A program made the position numbers and the translations under genes. From the NCBI GenBank assembly GCA_015179025.1, contig WHUX01000582.1, positions 1-18,347 on the forward strand: DNA of 18,347 nt. Reading direction: 5' to 3'. The DNA is from Terfezia claveryi. Lineage: Eukaryota; Ascomycota; Pezizomycetes; Pezizales; Pezizaceae. Shown piece by piece: positions 1 through 10,137 of the stretch. Below the pieces are notes generated by a model. The model was not told the origin of the DNA. It was given only the letters and a program-made list of their open reading frames with translations, and did not search any database. How positions within the stretch are numbered: position 1 is the stretch's first letter; every line of letters begins with the position of its first letter.

Positions 1-1096
1 ATAATGAAATAGGTAATTTATAATAAGATAGACAATCTATAATAAGCTAGTAATAGTATATATATAAATGAATAAAGAAAAGAACAGGAAATCTCTAGAT
101 TTGGCAAATATATAGGTATAAATAAGATTAGTAAGGAATCTTAGTAAGTAATCTATAGATTATTAATTAATCTATAAAGTAGTTTGAGGTAAGTTATAGT
201 AAATAGAAATTGAAGCAAGGTAATAGCTAAATAAGTTGTAAGGATTAAATTCTTAGACTAACTTACCTTATAGTACATACTACTACTAGCTAGGTAATAT
301 ATTTAGATTAATTAGTAGAAAGCCATAGAAAAGTATAAATAGAACTAGTATACTTATAAATAGTTGAAGTTTACTTACTATACCTATTATAAAACCTTAA
401 AGCTCTTAGAGATCTTGAATGAGTTCTAATAATATCTAACTATAGACTTTATAACTAGGTTGTTAGAAGACTTAGGACTCAATACTATTCTAATAGTAGT
501 AAATTAGCTAAGAAAGATAAAGTATATTATATTTTTCTAGAATATATACTTTAATCTAAAGCTAGCTAATCTTTACCTCATTAATACATTCTAGTATTAT
601 TGTATTTCTAAATTAATTATATCTAACTAAAGGCCTCAGTTTACCTCAGACTTTTAGAAAGTACTCTGTAAACTCTTAAAGATCAAAATATACCTTTCAA
701 CTACTTACTACCTCTAATTAATAGCTAGTTGGAAAGAATAAATGTGATTATAGAATAATATCTATAAGTCTATATTAATTACTAATAGAATAACTAGGTT
801 TTATTACTAGCTATCTGTAAGTTTACTACTAACAACTAATTCCTAAAGTTCTTAAATACCTCTTCCTTTCTAGCCAATTATAGTTAGTATTTCTAATTTA
901 TAGATAATTTATAGTTAGAATAATTAAACTCTATTATACTTTAAAAACTAAGCTAGAATATATTCAGACTAGATAAATAAAATACTAATAGTTTACTTTT
1001 GCTAGCTTTAAAGTACTAGTTTAGAGATAATGTATAACTTTCTAGTAGATACTTCTAGACAGGATAGCTTTCCTATAAGCTAGATCATAAGTTTCT
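1..1096 (+). pseudogene. Element D, left half: heavily mutated chromovirus integrase
   Basis: This is a relic of a Ty3/gypsy pol read on the + strand, interrupted by many stops. Around 440-525 a frame matches the start of an integrase core (IDFIT, then NTILIVVN with a stop where Arg/Asp is expected). Around 610-690 it reads RPQFTSDF and KVLCKLLKIK, the usual segment around the second catalytic Asp. That Asp codon (625-627) is now AAC, so the enzyme is dead. From about 690 the pattern of the HPQTDGQTE-type motif can be traced through stops. By 1060-1096 the frame reads KLDHKF, the integrase C-terminal region. Most damage is TGG or CAG turned to TAG, i.e. TpG/CpA to TpA, which resembles RIP. 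Positions 1-400 are AT-rich and I recognise nothing specific there. The reading frame resumes at 17224, so element B split this gene. Confidence 0.75.
1092..1096. repeat. Target site duplication of element B, left copy (TTTCT)
   Basis: TTTCT directly precedes the LTR tip TGTAA and is repeated at 17224-17228 directly after the other LTR. Five base pairs is the usual duplication for Ty3/gypsy integrases. In element D's frame this is the Phe-Leu of KLDHKFL, and Phe-Leu is repeated at the start of the right half, which independently supports the call. Confidence 0.9.
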
Positions 1097-1714
1097 TGTA
1101 ATGTATTGTTAGAGGAACTAGAAGATCAGATTAGATTAGATAAGGATCTAATCTAATCAGATAATCTCAGGCTAGTAATGTATACTATAAAGTAGATTAC
1201 TGAGAGTATATTATTTATCCTCACTATTAAAGTTATTACTAATAGTATAAGATTACTATAATAGGTAAAGTAGTATAGGAATGCCAAAGGCACTTAGAAG
1301 ATTAACCAGTAGAACTTCTATATTGATTGTACTCTAACTATGTTCTGAGTTCTAACTATCTGTCCAACTGAAGGGAAATTCAAGGGACTATATGTATTTC
1401 CAATGGGGCAGTACTGGAGCAGTGCTGAGGCAGTACACTATTATCTGACCCTTACATGTAATTGAGATCAGCATCATCTGACTTTTTAGATAGTACTTCC
1501 AAATACTATCTAGTACAAAATAGGTTAAGTCTTAACTTTGACTTGTATATATGAAAGCATATAATAACATATAAAGCATAAGAAATATTAGCAAGGCAGA
1601 TAGCACACAGAATGTTGTATGTTTTGAGATGCTTGCTGAGTAAGAAAATACATAAGATATATATTTGTAAGGGAGAGAGTTAGTTATAGGGTATGAGTAA
1701 GCCACTTTTTTACA
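1097..1714 (-). repeat. 3' LTR of element B (618 bp)
   Basis: It starts TGTAATG and ends TTTTTTACA, giving short inverted tips TGTAA/TTACA. It aligns along its length with 14678-17223 once the DNA transposon in that copy is removed. The two LTRs differ at many sites, mostly C/T and G/A transitions, so the insertion is old or was mutated by a cytosine-targeting process. It is placed as the 3' LTR because pol runs toward it on the - strand and a purine tract adjoins it at 1715-1727. Confidence 0.9.
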
Positions 1715-1727
1715 TGCCTCCCTGTTT
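1715..1727 (-). other. Putative polypurine tract of element B
   Basis: Read on the - strand this is AAACAGGGAGGCA, immediately before the LTR tip TGTAAAAAAG. A purine-rich run touching the 3' LTR is where plus-strand DNA synthesis is primed in LTR retrotransposons. Position and composition fit; two bases are pyrimidines. Confidence 0.6.
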
Positions 1728-1949
1728 AGATAAAAACTCCATCCTAGGAAATAAATAGGGAATTGGGTTTATGTACATTAGTAGTTAACATTCAACCCAT
1801 AATACCTATTATTCCTATCCATATAGGTACTACTACCACTTGCTTCTATATCATACCTAATATTATTATACTCCTGCTTGAAATCTTTATTAACTAACCT
1901 TTTTTTAAAGAAATAGTTAAGTATCAACTAGGGTAGATCAATCTCTTTA

Positions 1950-3582
1950 CCTTTGCCTTTGTCAATCTTGACTGCATTAGATGAGACAGGAGAAGCAAGG
2001 ACTTTCTTTCTTTTATTATTAATTATTTCCAAGTTTCTTTCCTTATCTTATTTTTGACAAGCTTATTTTCACTAACCTTTCTCTTTTTGTAAGTTGCTTG
2101 CTTACAACCAGTCAACTAGAACTATCTTTTCAATGACTCATCAATACCATCAGCATATACTCAATCATTATACTTATGAGCCCATCCCTTCCATTTCACC
2201 TTATACTGCAACTTCTCTATTCCAGGTTATGACCTGAATTCCAACACTCTTTCTACCTCATACCTATCTTCCTTAATTGGTCCTAGTTGTTTCTAGAGTC
2301 CTGGAAGGGAACAGTTGTATTAGATTAGGAAATAAGGGTTTCAGAAGTGAGGTGTAGAAGGAATTATTAATATTATTGAGGTCAGAGAAGTCAGTGAAGT
2401 CAAGTTTAGCATTTTGACTCCATGGTGAATATTTGGTAATAGGAAAGGGGCCTATCCATTTTGGGGATAGTTTGGAGGAGTGGTACCTTGCTGGGAGGTT
2501 TTTGTTGATAGCATCACCTGATCATTGACTTGGTAATCAGGGGAGGCTCTTCTGTGTTTGTTGGCTTGCTGAATTTGGTCCTTTTTTGCTTTGTAAGGTT
2601 TTCAGCAACCTGGTAAAATCTGGTTGTAGGGTTTGAATAGGTAGGAATTGGGTGAGGTAGGATAGGTGGTGACAAATTAGGCTGGTATCCTAGCTTGGTA
2701 AAAAAGGGGAAAGTCCTCTTGTAGTACTAACTCTTGCATTCACCTCTGTTTGAACAGAAGGTGTGGCTTGTACCCAATTCATTCCTTGTTCCAGCTTCTT
2801 AGCTGCAAACATAGGAATAATTGTCCTATTCTTTCTTTCACTTGTCCCATCAGTTGGGGGTGATATGTGGAAGATGCTTTATGCATAATTCCATTTTTCT
2901 GCATCCAATCTTGAAAGTAGACATAAACAAGGGGTCTTGGTCAGAAACAATTTCATAAGGGAAATCCCACATTAGGCTTAATGAATCTTTCAAAGATATC
3001 AATAACCCCTAATGTCAACATTGTCTGCAACAGGTATAAAAATGTAAATCAGAATGCCTGTCAGTCATGACTAATAACTTATGAAATCAACATGTGAGGC
3101 TTATCTCACAGGAGTTCTGTAACCAAGAGTAAATTCAGTACATGAAATCATAACAGGTTCCATACTAAGAAAATCCATAGCCATACTACCCCATGGCCTA
3201 GTAGGTACATTCAGAGGAGTAAGGAATCCAGGGGGTTTCTGTGTGGATCCTTTGGTGATTTGGCAGGTTTCACAACTCCTCACAAATTGTTCAACCTGCT
3301 TATAAAAATCCTGAAAGATGTACTTATTGGTAAGCTCTTGTGTTTTTGCAAGGCCTCCATGTCCAGTGTGACATGTGCTTGTTGGATAAGGGCTTCAGAG
3401 GCAGGGTTACCTTTAACTTGTAATCCTTTAGGAATACCATCCTCCAAGCAAAATTCTTCAAGAGGTACATAAAACCCATCCTGTACCTTTACTGTAGGTA
3501 CTTTCTCCTTTTTAACTCTTAAGTACAGTGGTCCAAACACTGTATCTTTTTCCAACTCTTCTCTAATGCCATTCCAACTCAT
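1950..3582 (-). pseudogene. Element B integrase with chromodomain (broken)
   Basis: Integrase pastes the cDNA copy into chromosomes; the chromodomain steers it to marked chromatin. In order on the - strand: an N-terminal HHCC zinc finger (H and H near 3385-3400 in shifted frames, then CETC near 3270), the first catalytic Asp in MDFL at 3173-3175, the second in VSDQDPLF at 2940-2942, and the Glu in DGTSERKNR at 2837-2839. The last two are about 35 residues apart, as in DD35E enzymes. Next come VNARVSTTRGLSPFF, a GPY/F-like segment reading PKWIGPFPI (near 2440-2465), and a chromodomain at about 2275-2133 (YEVERVLEF, LQYKVKWKGW). A basic tail follows to about 2010. At least one 1-nt frameshift lies inside the zinc finger, and two stops lie in the chromodomain, one replacing a likely Trp (TGG to TGA). 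Not functional as it stands. Confidence 0.85.
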
Positions 3583-3599
3583 GATCTCCTATCCACTCA

Positions 3600-5085
3600 G
3601 CAATTACCAAATCTGGTTCCATGCTCTTTTCATCTTCATCCTGGACTCCTATTGCCTTTTTCAGGTAGTCACTATTGTGGAAGGGCTTATTGAGGGCCTT
3701 CAAATTATTTTTCTAGTGTCACAGGAGCTGACAAAGTTTTTGTTCAGGTTATGGTAGCCAAGACAATACTTGCATCTTGGTATCTTTTCCTCCTGTGTAG
3801 TGACTTTTGGGAGTTTGGGCATAGGTGGGACCAGTGACCATCTTGGTTGCATATGGTGCATTTTTTGATGGTTTCTGCTTGGTAGTAGTAAGTTTGTTGT
3901 CAAGGGGGCATTTGTTGCTGAGGTGAGTTGTTTCCATGCAGTTGGTGCATCTGGAGGAGGAAATTAGCCTTTTGGGTCCTCCTTAAAGTGTCCAATTGCC
4001 CAACATTTGTCACAAAGATTAATACAGGATCTTTGTTGTTGCATTGGTTTTGTGTGCCCACTTTACCACATTGGGAACAAAAATGTTGGTTATTTTTGTT
4101 GGAGAAGGATGGAGGATTGGATCCTCAGGGAAGATGTCAGGAAGGGTGCTGACAGAAGATGCAGGTGAGGCTCCTGAAGGAGGAGGAGGCTGGAAATGCA
4201 CCTTTTGTTGTCTGCCTCATCCTTGCACTTAGGTGAGACAGTCCTTCTCTTTAAGGTACCTTCAAGAGTGGGGTTCCATTCCTGAAGGTTCCCACAACCA
4301 CAGAACCCTGTCAGCCCTTCTCAAGGACTGTTCCATCTGTTCTGTAGTCATGGGTTCCCTGGCTCTTTCCATTCCTCAGGTTCATCTGAGTCAGAGGAAT
4401 CATCCACAAGGGTCCATTCCTGTGGTCCTCTGCTCAGGGGCAGCAAGAGTAGAGGAGAGGAGGTACTAGGTTCTTTGTTAATTACTACTTAAAACTTGGG
4501 TTTTCTTGTAACTGACCTTCCTCTCTCTTCCTCTTCTTGTTGTTGCTGTTGGGCCTGGGCCCTGGTAGTGGTGGCAGCAGTTTGGACTGCTGCTGGCTCC
4601 TGCTGGAGCCTTCTGAGCCTGAAATTTCTTTGTGGTGTGTTAGATTCATCAGGTTCAGGGTCATCTTCAACTGTGGCTTTGTACCTTTCAGCCTCAAAGA
4701 CTGCATTCAGGCCTTCTCTGTCATGCCAGACAGGCTGGTAGGATCAACCTCCTGCACCTATCTTGGTGGGAGGTTGGTGGTGGTGATTTGGAGAGGAGGG
4801 AGTCTCCTTCTCCTGGTGATAGTGTTGGGAGAGTTTCTCCCAAGGATGGGTGGATACACTGGTCTTCTAGTGGCTCCTCTAATCCTGAGCTGGTTTGGGG
4901 TAGGCATGGTGGCTGGTGGAGAATGTGGGGAGGTGTTTTCTTGAAAGTTTGTATGGGACAGAGAGGTAGTTGGTTACTACTAGATGTTGTAGTAAGGCAG
5001 TTGTGTGGTGAGAAGACTGTCCAGTAGAGGGGATTCCAGAGGGACTATATACTCCTCTAGACAGACATCTGCTATGTAGTTGTCC
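3600..5085 (-). pseudogene. Element B: Q/E-rich segment with several zinc-knuckle motifs, between RNase H and integrase
   Basis: I do not recognise this as a standard Ty3/gypsy pol domain. On the - strand a possible Met (4905-4907) opens a basic stretch containing RIRGATRRPVYP. After a frame change, an acidic and Gln-rich run follows (EDDPEPDESN; AQAQQQQQEEEE near 4505-4565), then an acidic stretch VDDSSDSDEPEEW (near 4385). At least four CCHC-like knuckles come next: CSQCGKVG (ending 4079, then frameshifted), CDKCWAIGH (ending 4014, last Cys missing), and two complete C-x2-C-x4-H-x4-C motifs at 3908-3949 and 3819-3860. A fifth at 3740-3774 has C-x2-C-x3-H with no Cys in the expected place. 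The motifs sit in different frames, so the region is decayed. Options are an extra nucleic-acid-binding domain in this lineage, or a gag or LINE ORF1 fragment captured from another element. Positions 3585-3680 (EDEDEKSMEPDLVIAEW) lead into the integrase. Confidence 0.55.
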
Positions 5086-5090
5086 TTACC

Positions 5091-5572
5091 CTAAATGTAT
5101 TCTAGGGTTAGGTCAAACTGACTCATAGTCTCTTGCCACCTTCTCTTCATCTGACTTTCAGGGATACTATCTATAAATGTGACTAAGGGTTTGTGATCTG
5201 CTTGGATGATCACTTTGTGACCCTGTAGTTCAGGCCTGAAATACCTCAGTGAGTCAACAATTGCTAATAATTCCTTATCAGTTGTTGTGTAATTCATTTG
5301 TTCATCATTTAATTTCCTAGAGTAAAACTCGCTGGCCTGATAACACCATTCTCCATTTGGCCAATCCATCCTGAAATCCCTGTATTACTGGCATCAGTAA
5401 TTAAATAGATTGGAAGGCCTGAGTCATGATTAATTGGCTTGAGCACCTTATTGCTCATTATTAGCTCTTTAACTCTCACAAATGACTCATTATACAAGGG
5501 AGTCCACATGTGCTTCTTTGTTGACCTTGCAATTCTGATAGTGGTTTGGCTACAGCTCCCAATTCTAGACAA
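5091..5572 (-). pseudogene. Element B RNase H domain (frameshifted)
   Basis: RNase H removes the RNA strand of the RNA/DNA hybrid during reverse transcription. Two overlapping frames carry it: 5572-5309 and 5369-5091. The first contains the start of the domain, YLITDASNTG, with the catalytic Asp at 5393-5395. The second holds FYSRKLNDEQMNYTTTDKEL with the catalytic Glu, and IIQADHKPLVTF with the next Asp. The frame change falls near 5310-5370. A stop follows EYI, directly before GKDNYIAD, the usual end-of-domain motif (near 5075-5095). Length and motif order are normal for a Ty3/gypsy RNase H. Confidence 0.9.
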
Positions 5573-6607
5573 AACCTTCTCAAGTAATTAACCATCCCTA
5601 GAACTTTTGCAATTTCTTTTTGAGTCAGGGATTGGGTAATTTGCTATGAGTTAATTTTTTCTGGATCCATTTCTAGCCCTTGTTTGGTGATAATGATCCT
5701 AGTACTTTCAGCCTTGGAGGAAGGATCTGACATTCTTTTTGTTGAAAAAAAACTTTTCCTAGCCAATATCCTGCAGATCCCTCTCAACACTTCCTTATGT
5801 TCCTCCAGGGTATCTGTGCCAATCAGAATGTCATCTAAATAAACCATGACAGTCTTTCCAATATAATCCTCTTTAACCAGTTCATAGCCCTCATCATGGT
5901 TGCAGGTGCATTGCAATCACCCTTGCTGCATGACTGAGTCAAATTTCCCTAGATGATTTGTAAAGGTGCTATGTTTTACTGATTCATGTGCATGCCTAAT
6001 ATTGTGATAGCCATCTGCCAGATCAGCTGCTGAAATATATTCCTTGCTAGCTATCCAGTCCAATATTGCTTTGATATTTGGCATGGGTGTTTTATCCTTT
6101 TGTACTAGCTTATTTCTAGGTACACAGTGCAATAATCTGGCCTGTTGTTTGCCATTCTTATCTAAATCCCTTTTAGGCTGTGTAAACATAAGGATACTGT
6201 TGAGTGAGCTAGATGGTACTATTTCCAGATTCTAGCTCTGTCCTCATTTTCTCAGTCACTTGATCCAGAAACCTTGTATAGTTTGTATAGTATGCAGGTT
6301 CCCAAGTTGCACCATCAGGAACTATAATTTTATGTTGCATGATGTCATAAGGTTCTCTGATTGGTGGTAATGCAGTTGGCTTTTCTTCTGGGAATAGTTC
6401 AGGGAATTCTTCAAATATATTAAACTCCACTTCTTCCAGATTAACTGCATTTGTAATGACTGGAGAGCTTCCATCATCTTCTAGCTCTGACCAATCTGAT
6501 GAGTCAAACCACTCTTGTGACCATTCCTGGTCTTCTCTAGTCTTCTGACAGATCATCTGTATCCAAGGTATTGCTGAGTTGGTTTTGGGTGGTGTATCTA
6601 CCTCCAA
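5573..6607 (-). pseudogene. Element B reverse transcriptase (frameshifted)
   Basis: The polymerase that copies element RNA into DNA. The frame at 6607-6209 carries an acidic linker then LPPIREPYDI, the usual entry into a Ty3/gypsy RT. The frame at 6189-5917 has MFTQPKRD, KTPMPNIK and the catalytic Asp of SAADLADGYHNI, then FTNHLGKFDS. The frame at 5916-5644 has the catalytic YLDD at 5830-5841, and ITKQGLEMDPEKI. The thumb (NYLRRF) lies near 5575-5590 in another frame. Between 5900 and 5930 an extra G breaks a segment that in another frame reads DCNAPATMMRAMN. There is therefore one frameshift just before the active site, and others after it. Confidence 0.9.
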
Positions 6608-6721
6608 CTTCAGTCAAATAGCATTGGATCTTCATTTCAACCAATCTTCTTCTGTCCTGCCTATATTCATAGCTGCAGTTGTGACTCTTCCAAGTGTATC
6701 CTTGGTTTTAGCATATTAATA

Positions 6722-7129
6722 TCAATCCTTGTCCTGCCTGTGGTTGTATAGAATTGCATTATCTTTGACATTCATAATTGCTTTATAATCCCTCAGTGCA
6801 GGTTCACCAAATATAACATCCCAGTCCTTCAGGTTGGCCACATAGAATGTCCTAGTTTCTTGGTATCCTTGTAGATTTACTGTGACTGTTGCTGTATTTG
6901 ACATTTAAGATCTGCTGCCTTTAATTGCAGTTTCTAGAGGTTTCTTGCTGATCTCTTTCAAGGGTATATTAAACAGCTGGCAGTAATTTGCTGATATCAG
7001 GTCTCCACCTGATGTATATAGATCAAATAGTGCATAAGCAATATGTCCATTAATTTTAATTTCAACTGCATTAGAAGTTCTATGGCTTTCTGGCACTAAG
7101 AACTTCCTTGAGTCATTAGGGTTTCTCAT
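6722..7129 (-). pseudogene. Element B aspartic protease (one in-frame stop)
   Basis: A retroviral-type aspartic protease that would cleave the gag-pol polyprotein. One continuous frame runs from MRNPNDSRKF through ALFDLYTSGGDLIS, which stands where the D-T/S-G active site loop is expected (Asp kept, following residues unusual), to WDVIFGEPALRDY, the second conserved segment of retropepsins. The frame is broken only by a TAA at 6902-6904 between KGSRS and MSNTATV, explained by one C-to-T change in CAA. About 135 residues is normal. Positions 6608-6721 hold a short degenerate linker into the RT. Confidence 0.8.
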
Positions 7130-7225
7130 AACCTAAAGTGCAGCTGACTCTTGTTGTTTAACATCAATCTCCTAATAGGCTGTTTTCACCTTATGTGGGG
7201 GCCATGTAGATTTAGGCCTAAAGGG

Positions 7226-7531
7226 CTAGTAAGGTGGGAATCTTCTGACTCCTGGTCTAGATCCCATATATTGGTAAGCTAAAGATACCTTCCTATTAGG
7301 GCAATCCCTAGAAGTATGACCCTGTTTACCACAGTGATAACAGGACCCTGTCCTTGCAGCCTCTTCCCTTTTCTTTTCTTGTTCTGCATAAGGTATATAC
7401 TTAGTTTTATCCTTTCTAGCATTAGGGAAGTTGCCATAGAGTCCTTCTGATTCACCCTTCTTACCAGCAACTTTAGCTGCATTCCTGGCCACCTTTTCAG
7501 GCAATTTGAATTCAGACTTAGTCCATTCCAT
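7226..7531 (-). pseudogene. Element B gag: nucleocapsid zinc knuckle
   Basis: The end of Gag, which packages the element RNA. A basic stretch is followed by one canonical CCHC knuckle, CYHCGKQGHTSRDC (C64-x2-C67-x4-H72-x4-C77 in this frame). It continues the capsid region at 7550-8044 after a stop near 7548, so the two belonged to one gag. A short gap with stops (7130-7225) separates it from the protease. Confidence 0.85.
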
Positions 7532-7549
7532 AGGTTTACCAGGACTCCA

Positions 7550-8337
7550 TTACCTATCAGCCTTCTTTTGGTGCTGCTGCAAGGATTTAGTCTCTTGCTT
7601 TAGTACATCCTCCTGGACAGCAATTTTGTTTAATATTTCCTCAAAGGTTGACTCATATGATATTAGTCCTTTGACTTTAGCCCTAAGCAGGGGTACCAGT
7701 CTATCTACTAGTTTCATTTTCAGTGTATGATCACTTATCATATCTTTTCCATTTAGATCCTTGCACTTAATTTTGAACTCTTCTAGGTTCTGTGCATACT
7801 GCATGACAGTAACATCTGGCCTCTGATAGTGTGACAGATATTGTTTCCATAGAACTTCAGGTGCTACTGTAGAGATGAGTTTACCTCTCAGTTTTAATAT
7901 AAATTCATAGAAATTTCTGTCCTCAACATCTTCTTTTTCAGAGCAATACTGGTTATACCAAGTCTGAGCACTCTTCTCAAACATAAAGCTTGCTCTATCC
8001 AGACTTTCCCAACTTGCTATATCCATCCCTTGATATCTACCCACTTCTGCAACTGTTGCACATAATTGTCAAAGGTAGTTTGATCCCTCCATTTCTCTGA
8101 TACTCCATCAATCATTGGGGATTGGGAATTTTTGCAAGTTTGTTTGCCTTTTTGACTAGAGATTTGCTAATCTGTTGTGAGGTATCTTTTGACCAGTCTT
8201 TTTAGACCATTCCAAGTGGTGAGGGCTAGGTTCCCTAGTTGACCTTTTCTTCCTGTCATCATCAGAGCCATTGTCTGACTCATCACCCTCAGATCCAGAT
8301 CCTGGGTCCTCACTTACACCTCAGGCTGCACCACTAT
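7550..8337 (-). pseudogene. Element B gag: capsid region, 3' part
   Basis: From 8044 to 7550 a 164-residue open frame resembles a retrotransposon gag capsid domain (Trp-, Tyr- and Leu-rich helices; WYNQYCSE, FYEFILKLRGKL, VMQYAQNLEEFKIKC). Upstream, to 8337, an acidic stretch (SGSEGDESDNGSDDDRKK) and a linker read through several stops. The coding sequence is cut at 8337 by DNA transposon A and resumes at 13133. The domain call rests on composition, position and the adjoining zinc knuckle; no single diagnostic residue proves it. Confidence 0.8.
8336..8337. repeat. Probable 2-bp target duplication of element A
   Basis: AT precedes the tip ATCAGC at 8338 and AT follows the tip GCTGAT at 13133-13134. 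Because the tip itself starts with AT, a TA or TATA duplication is equally compatible with the bases seen. No uninterrupted copy of this site is in the window to decide. Confidence 0.45.
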
Positions 8338-8449
8338 ATCAGCAAAAATAATATTTGCGTCCTGTGCATCAGACGCATGTAATCCATGGGACGATAACTC
8401 AAAATCAGGACGCGAACGCTTGTTGCGCCAGCGTCTTGATGCACAGGGA

Positions 8450-8690
8450 CGTTGCTTACATGCCTGGGACGCAACACCAATTCTTGGCAGTTGCGCTTAC
8501 GTCTAGGATACACTGTGACATTACTCACATGCCTGGGATGCAACACCAATGCTGGGCAGTTGCGCTTGCGTCTAGGATGCACTATGATGTTGCTCACATG
8601 CCTGGGACACAACACCAATGCTGGCAGTTGCTCTCACATCTGGGACGCACTAGAACGTTGCCCCTATGCCTGGGACGCAAGCATATGTGC
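8450..8690 (+). repeat. Subterminal direct repeats in element A, left arm (about 69 bp, 3 copies plus a partial)
   Basis: Each copy starts GCCTGGGACGCAACACCAA (with variants GGATGCAA, GGACACAA) and continues through CAGTTGCGCTT and CTAGGATGCACT to the next TCACAT or equivalent. Related units lie near the right end (12885-13050) in reverse complement. Multiple subterminal copies of one short motif are typical of transposase-binding regions; that role is inferred, not shown. Confidence 0.75.
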
Positions 8691-8917
8691 AATCTTTGTC
8701 CCAACACACTTGGGTGGGTAAATACAACCCACTTACAGCTTGCATCTGCTTCGTTCTTACACCAGCCACCTATGTAGCCGAGTTTGCAACCTTTGAATAT
8801 GTATGCAGCAGAAATATTCATTGTATTCGCCAATTATATATACAGAGAGGTATTTAGCAATAGATATGGACATGGAACATGTGTGCAGCAACACTCGCTT
8901 TAACCCTTGGCCTAAGC

Positions 8918-9012
8918 TTCTCTCTAACTCTTGCTGTATCTATCGCTCTAACTCTCGGTGTAATGCTCGCTCTAATTCTCGCTCTAATGCTTTCTCTAAT
9001 TCTCGCTGTAAT
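8918..9012 (+). repeat. 12-bp tandem repeat CTCGCTCTAATT in element A, left arm
   Basis: About eight imperfect copies of TCTCGCTCTAAT, alternating with GCTCGCTCTAAT. The right arm carries the mirror block at about 12548-12665. The unit resembles half of the 24-bp minisatellite at 10138-10855 (GCTCGCTCGATTC), so the larger array may derive from this one. Confidence 0.65.
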
Positions 9013-9379
9013 ATGCTAGAAATAATGCACAAAGGGAAAAAGCGCGGGGAAGGGAAGTATATATATAGGAAAACCATAGTTGATAAGGCCGACTGCTAAG
9101 GCCGACAATTTAGACTTTCCGAAGACCAATGTGATAGGGGATAATAAGAGAAGTAGTACGACAGTGATCAACGGCGCTCAGCCCCCCTTTCGCACGTGGG
9201 TGCCGCACTACTCAATGCCTGCCTAGTATAGTCATATTGGGAAATCGTAGTGGTAGTACTGCGAACGAGACAAGTACTACAATATGTATGGAGTTCACGC
9301 TTTTTGATATATCCCGTAGGAATTTATGCATGTGCGGCTTATATAAGTATATATGTTCTGGTCCGTTCCAGGATCCAGG

Positions 9380-9413
9380 CCATACCAGTATGGCCCGGTC
9401 CATACCAGTATGG
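9380..9413. repeat. Two near-palindromes CCATACCAGTATGG, 20 bp apart
   Basis: Copies lie at 9380-9393 and 9400-9413, separated by CCCGGT. Variants CCATACCAGTATAG, CCATACCGGTATGG and CTATACCGGTATGG recur at 11289-11360 in the matching inner part of the other arm. Each can pair with itself. A protein-binding or cruciform role is speculation. Confidence 0.7.
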
Positions 9414-9439
9414 ACTGGATATCGCAACGGACTAGGCCG

Positions 9440-10137
9440 TTACAGGATTAAATTGTTCAATGTCACGGATAGCAAAGGATTACCACAATACTACAGTGGC
9501 CACAGCGACATTAAAAGTACTAAATAGGGACATATCCGATATGAAGGTAATTTTGTAGCAATATTTGGTCAAAGAACATCAGAGATAACAAGTGACCTAT
9601 CGAAGAAAATACTCAGTAGAGGTATACCCGAAATGAAGGTTATTATATAGAGAAACATTAGGTCAAAGAACAAGAGTTTGTAGCATGCGCAATAGTAGCC
9701 TCTAAAGATCACGATACCATAACTTCTTTGCAACAAACACAAGTGTTTTAACTATTGCTTTGCTTAATACACTCTTACCGGTCTCTACAATATTACACTC
9801 TTACCACAGTGGAAGCATGCAAAACACCATTATTTAGAGCCAGTGGAAGCATGAATTGCATGCATATATAGAGGCCGAAAAGCCATCATTTCTATATGTT
9901 TGTCTTCTCATTCGTTTCCCATATATGGGTATTTCCTACTTTGTTCTAGGTTTTGCCAATTGCAGGAGGAGCCCCAACCGACTCGGCAGGATGATTGTAG
10001 GTAAAACATGTTAATCTGGTTTTAAGACAGCGCCAGTCGATCCAATGGCTGGCGGCAAGACACGGCAAGTCCCTATTTCCAAGGTATGCCCGGCTGGGAC
10101 TTAGAGCTTTTCTCCTGTTCATTCCTTCCAAATAATT
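9440..10137. other. Unique interior of element A, left of the 24-bp array
   Basis: No gene is recognisable. It contains a direct repeat of about 54 bp at 9532-9585 and 9622-9675, both with ATGAAGGT and GGTCAAAGAACA. It also has two CACTCTTACC boxes (9770, 9798), and CATATATAGAGGCCG (about 9861), which recurs in element C near 16517. Its last part, 10066-10129, matches element C 16135-16197 in reverse complement, sharing CTCTAAGTCCCAG, so it belongs to a core common to both transposons. Confidence 0.6.

Larger units (their letters stand above)
8338..9345 (+). repeat. Element A, left long terminal inverted repeat
   Basis: It begins ATCAGCAAAAATAATATTTG, then carries GGACGC-type motifs, a 69-bp direct repeat block, a 12-bp CTCGCTCTAAT-type block (about 8918-9010), and a moderately conserved stretch to about 9330. 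Landmarks shared in reverse complement with the right arm include CAACCTTTGAATATG (8790), AGAGAGGTATTTAGCAATAG (about 8844) and CGTAGGAATTTAT (about 9315). Confidence 0.88.

Noticed and set aside
3260..3757. + strand open frames of 63-70 residues
   Set aside because: They are antisense to the element B integrase region, which has clear motifs on the - strand.
4537..4944. A 135-residue + strand open frame
   Set aside because: It lies antisense to element B's pol; its Leu/Val-rich product is the shadow of the Gln-rich coding on the - strand.
8355..8777. A 140-residue + strand open frame with CxGTQHQCW-like repeats
   Set aside because: It is a translation of the 69-bp subterminal repeats of element A; the reading frame has no independent support.
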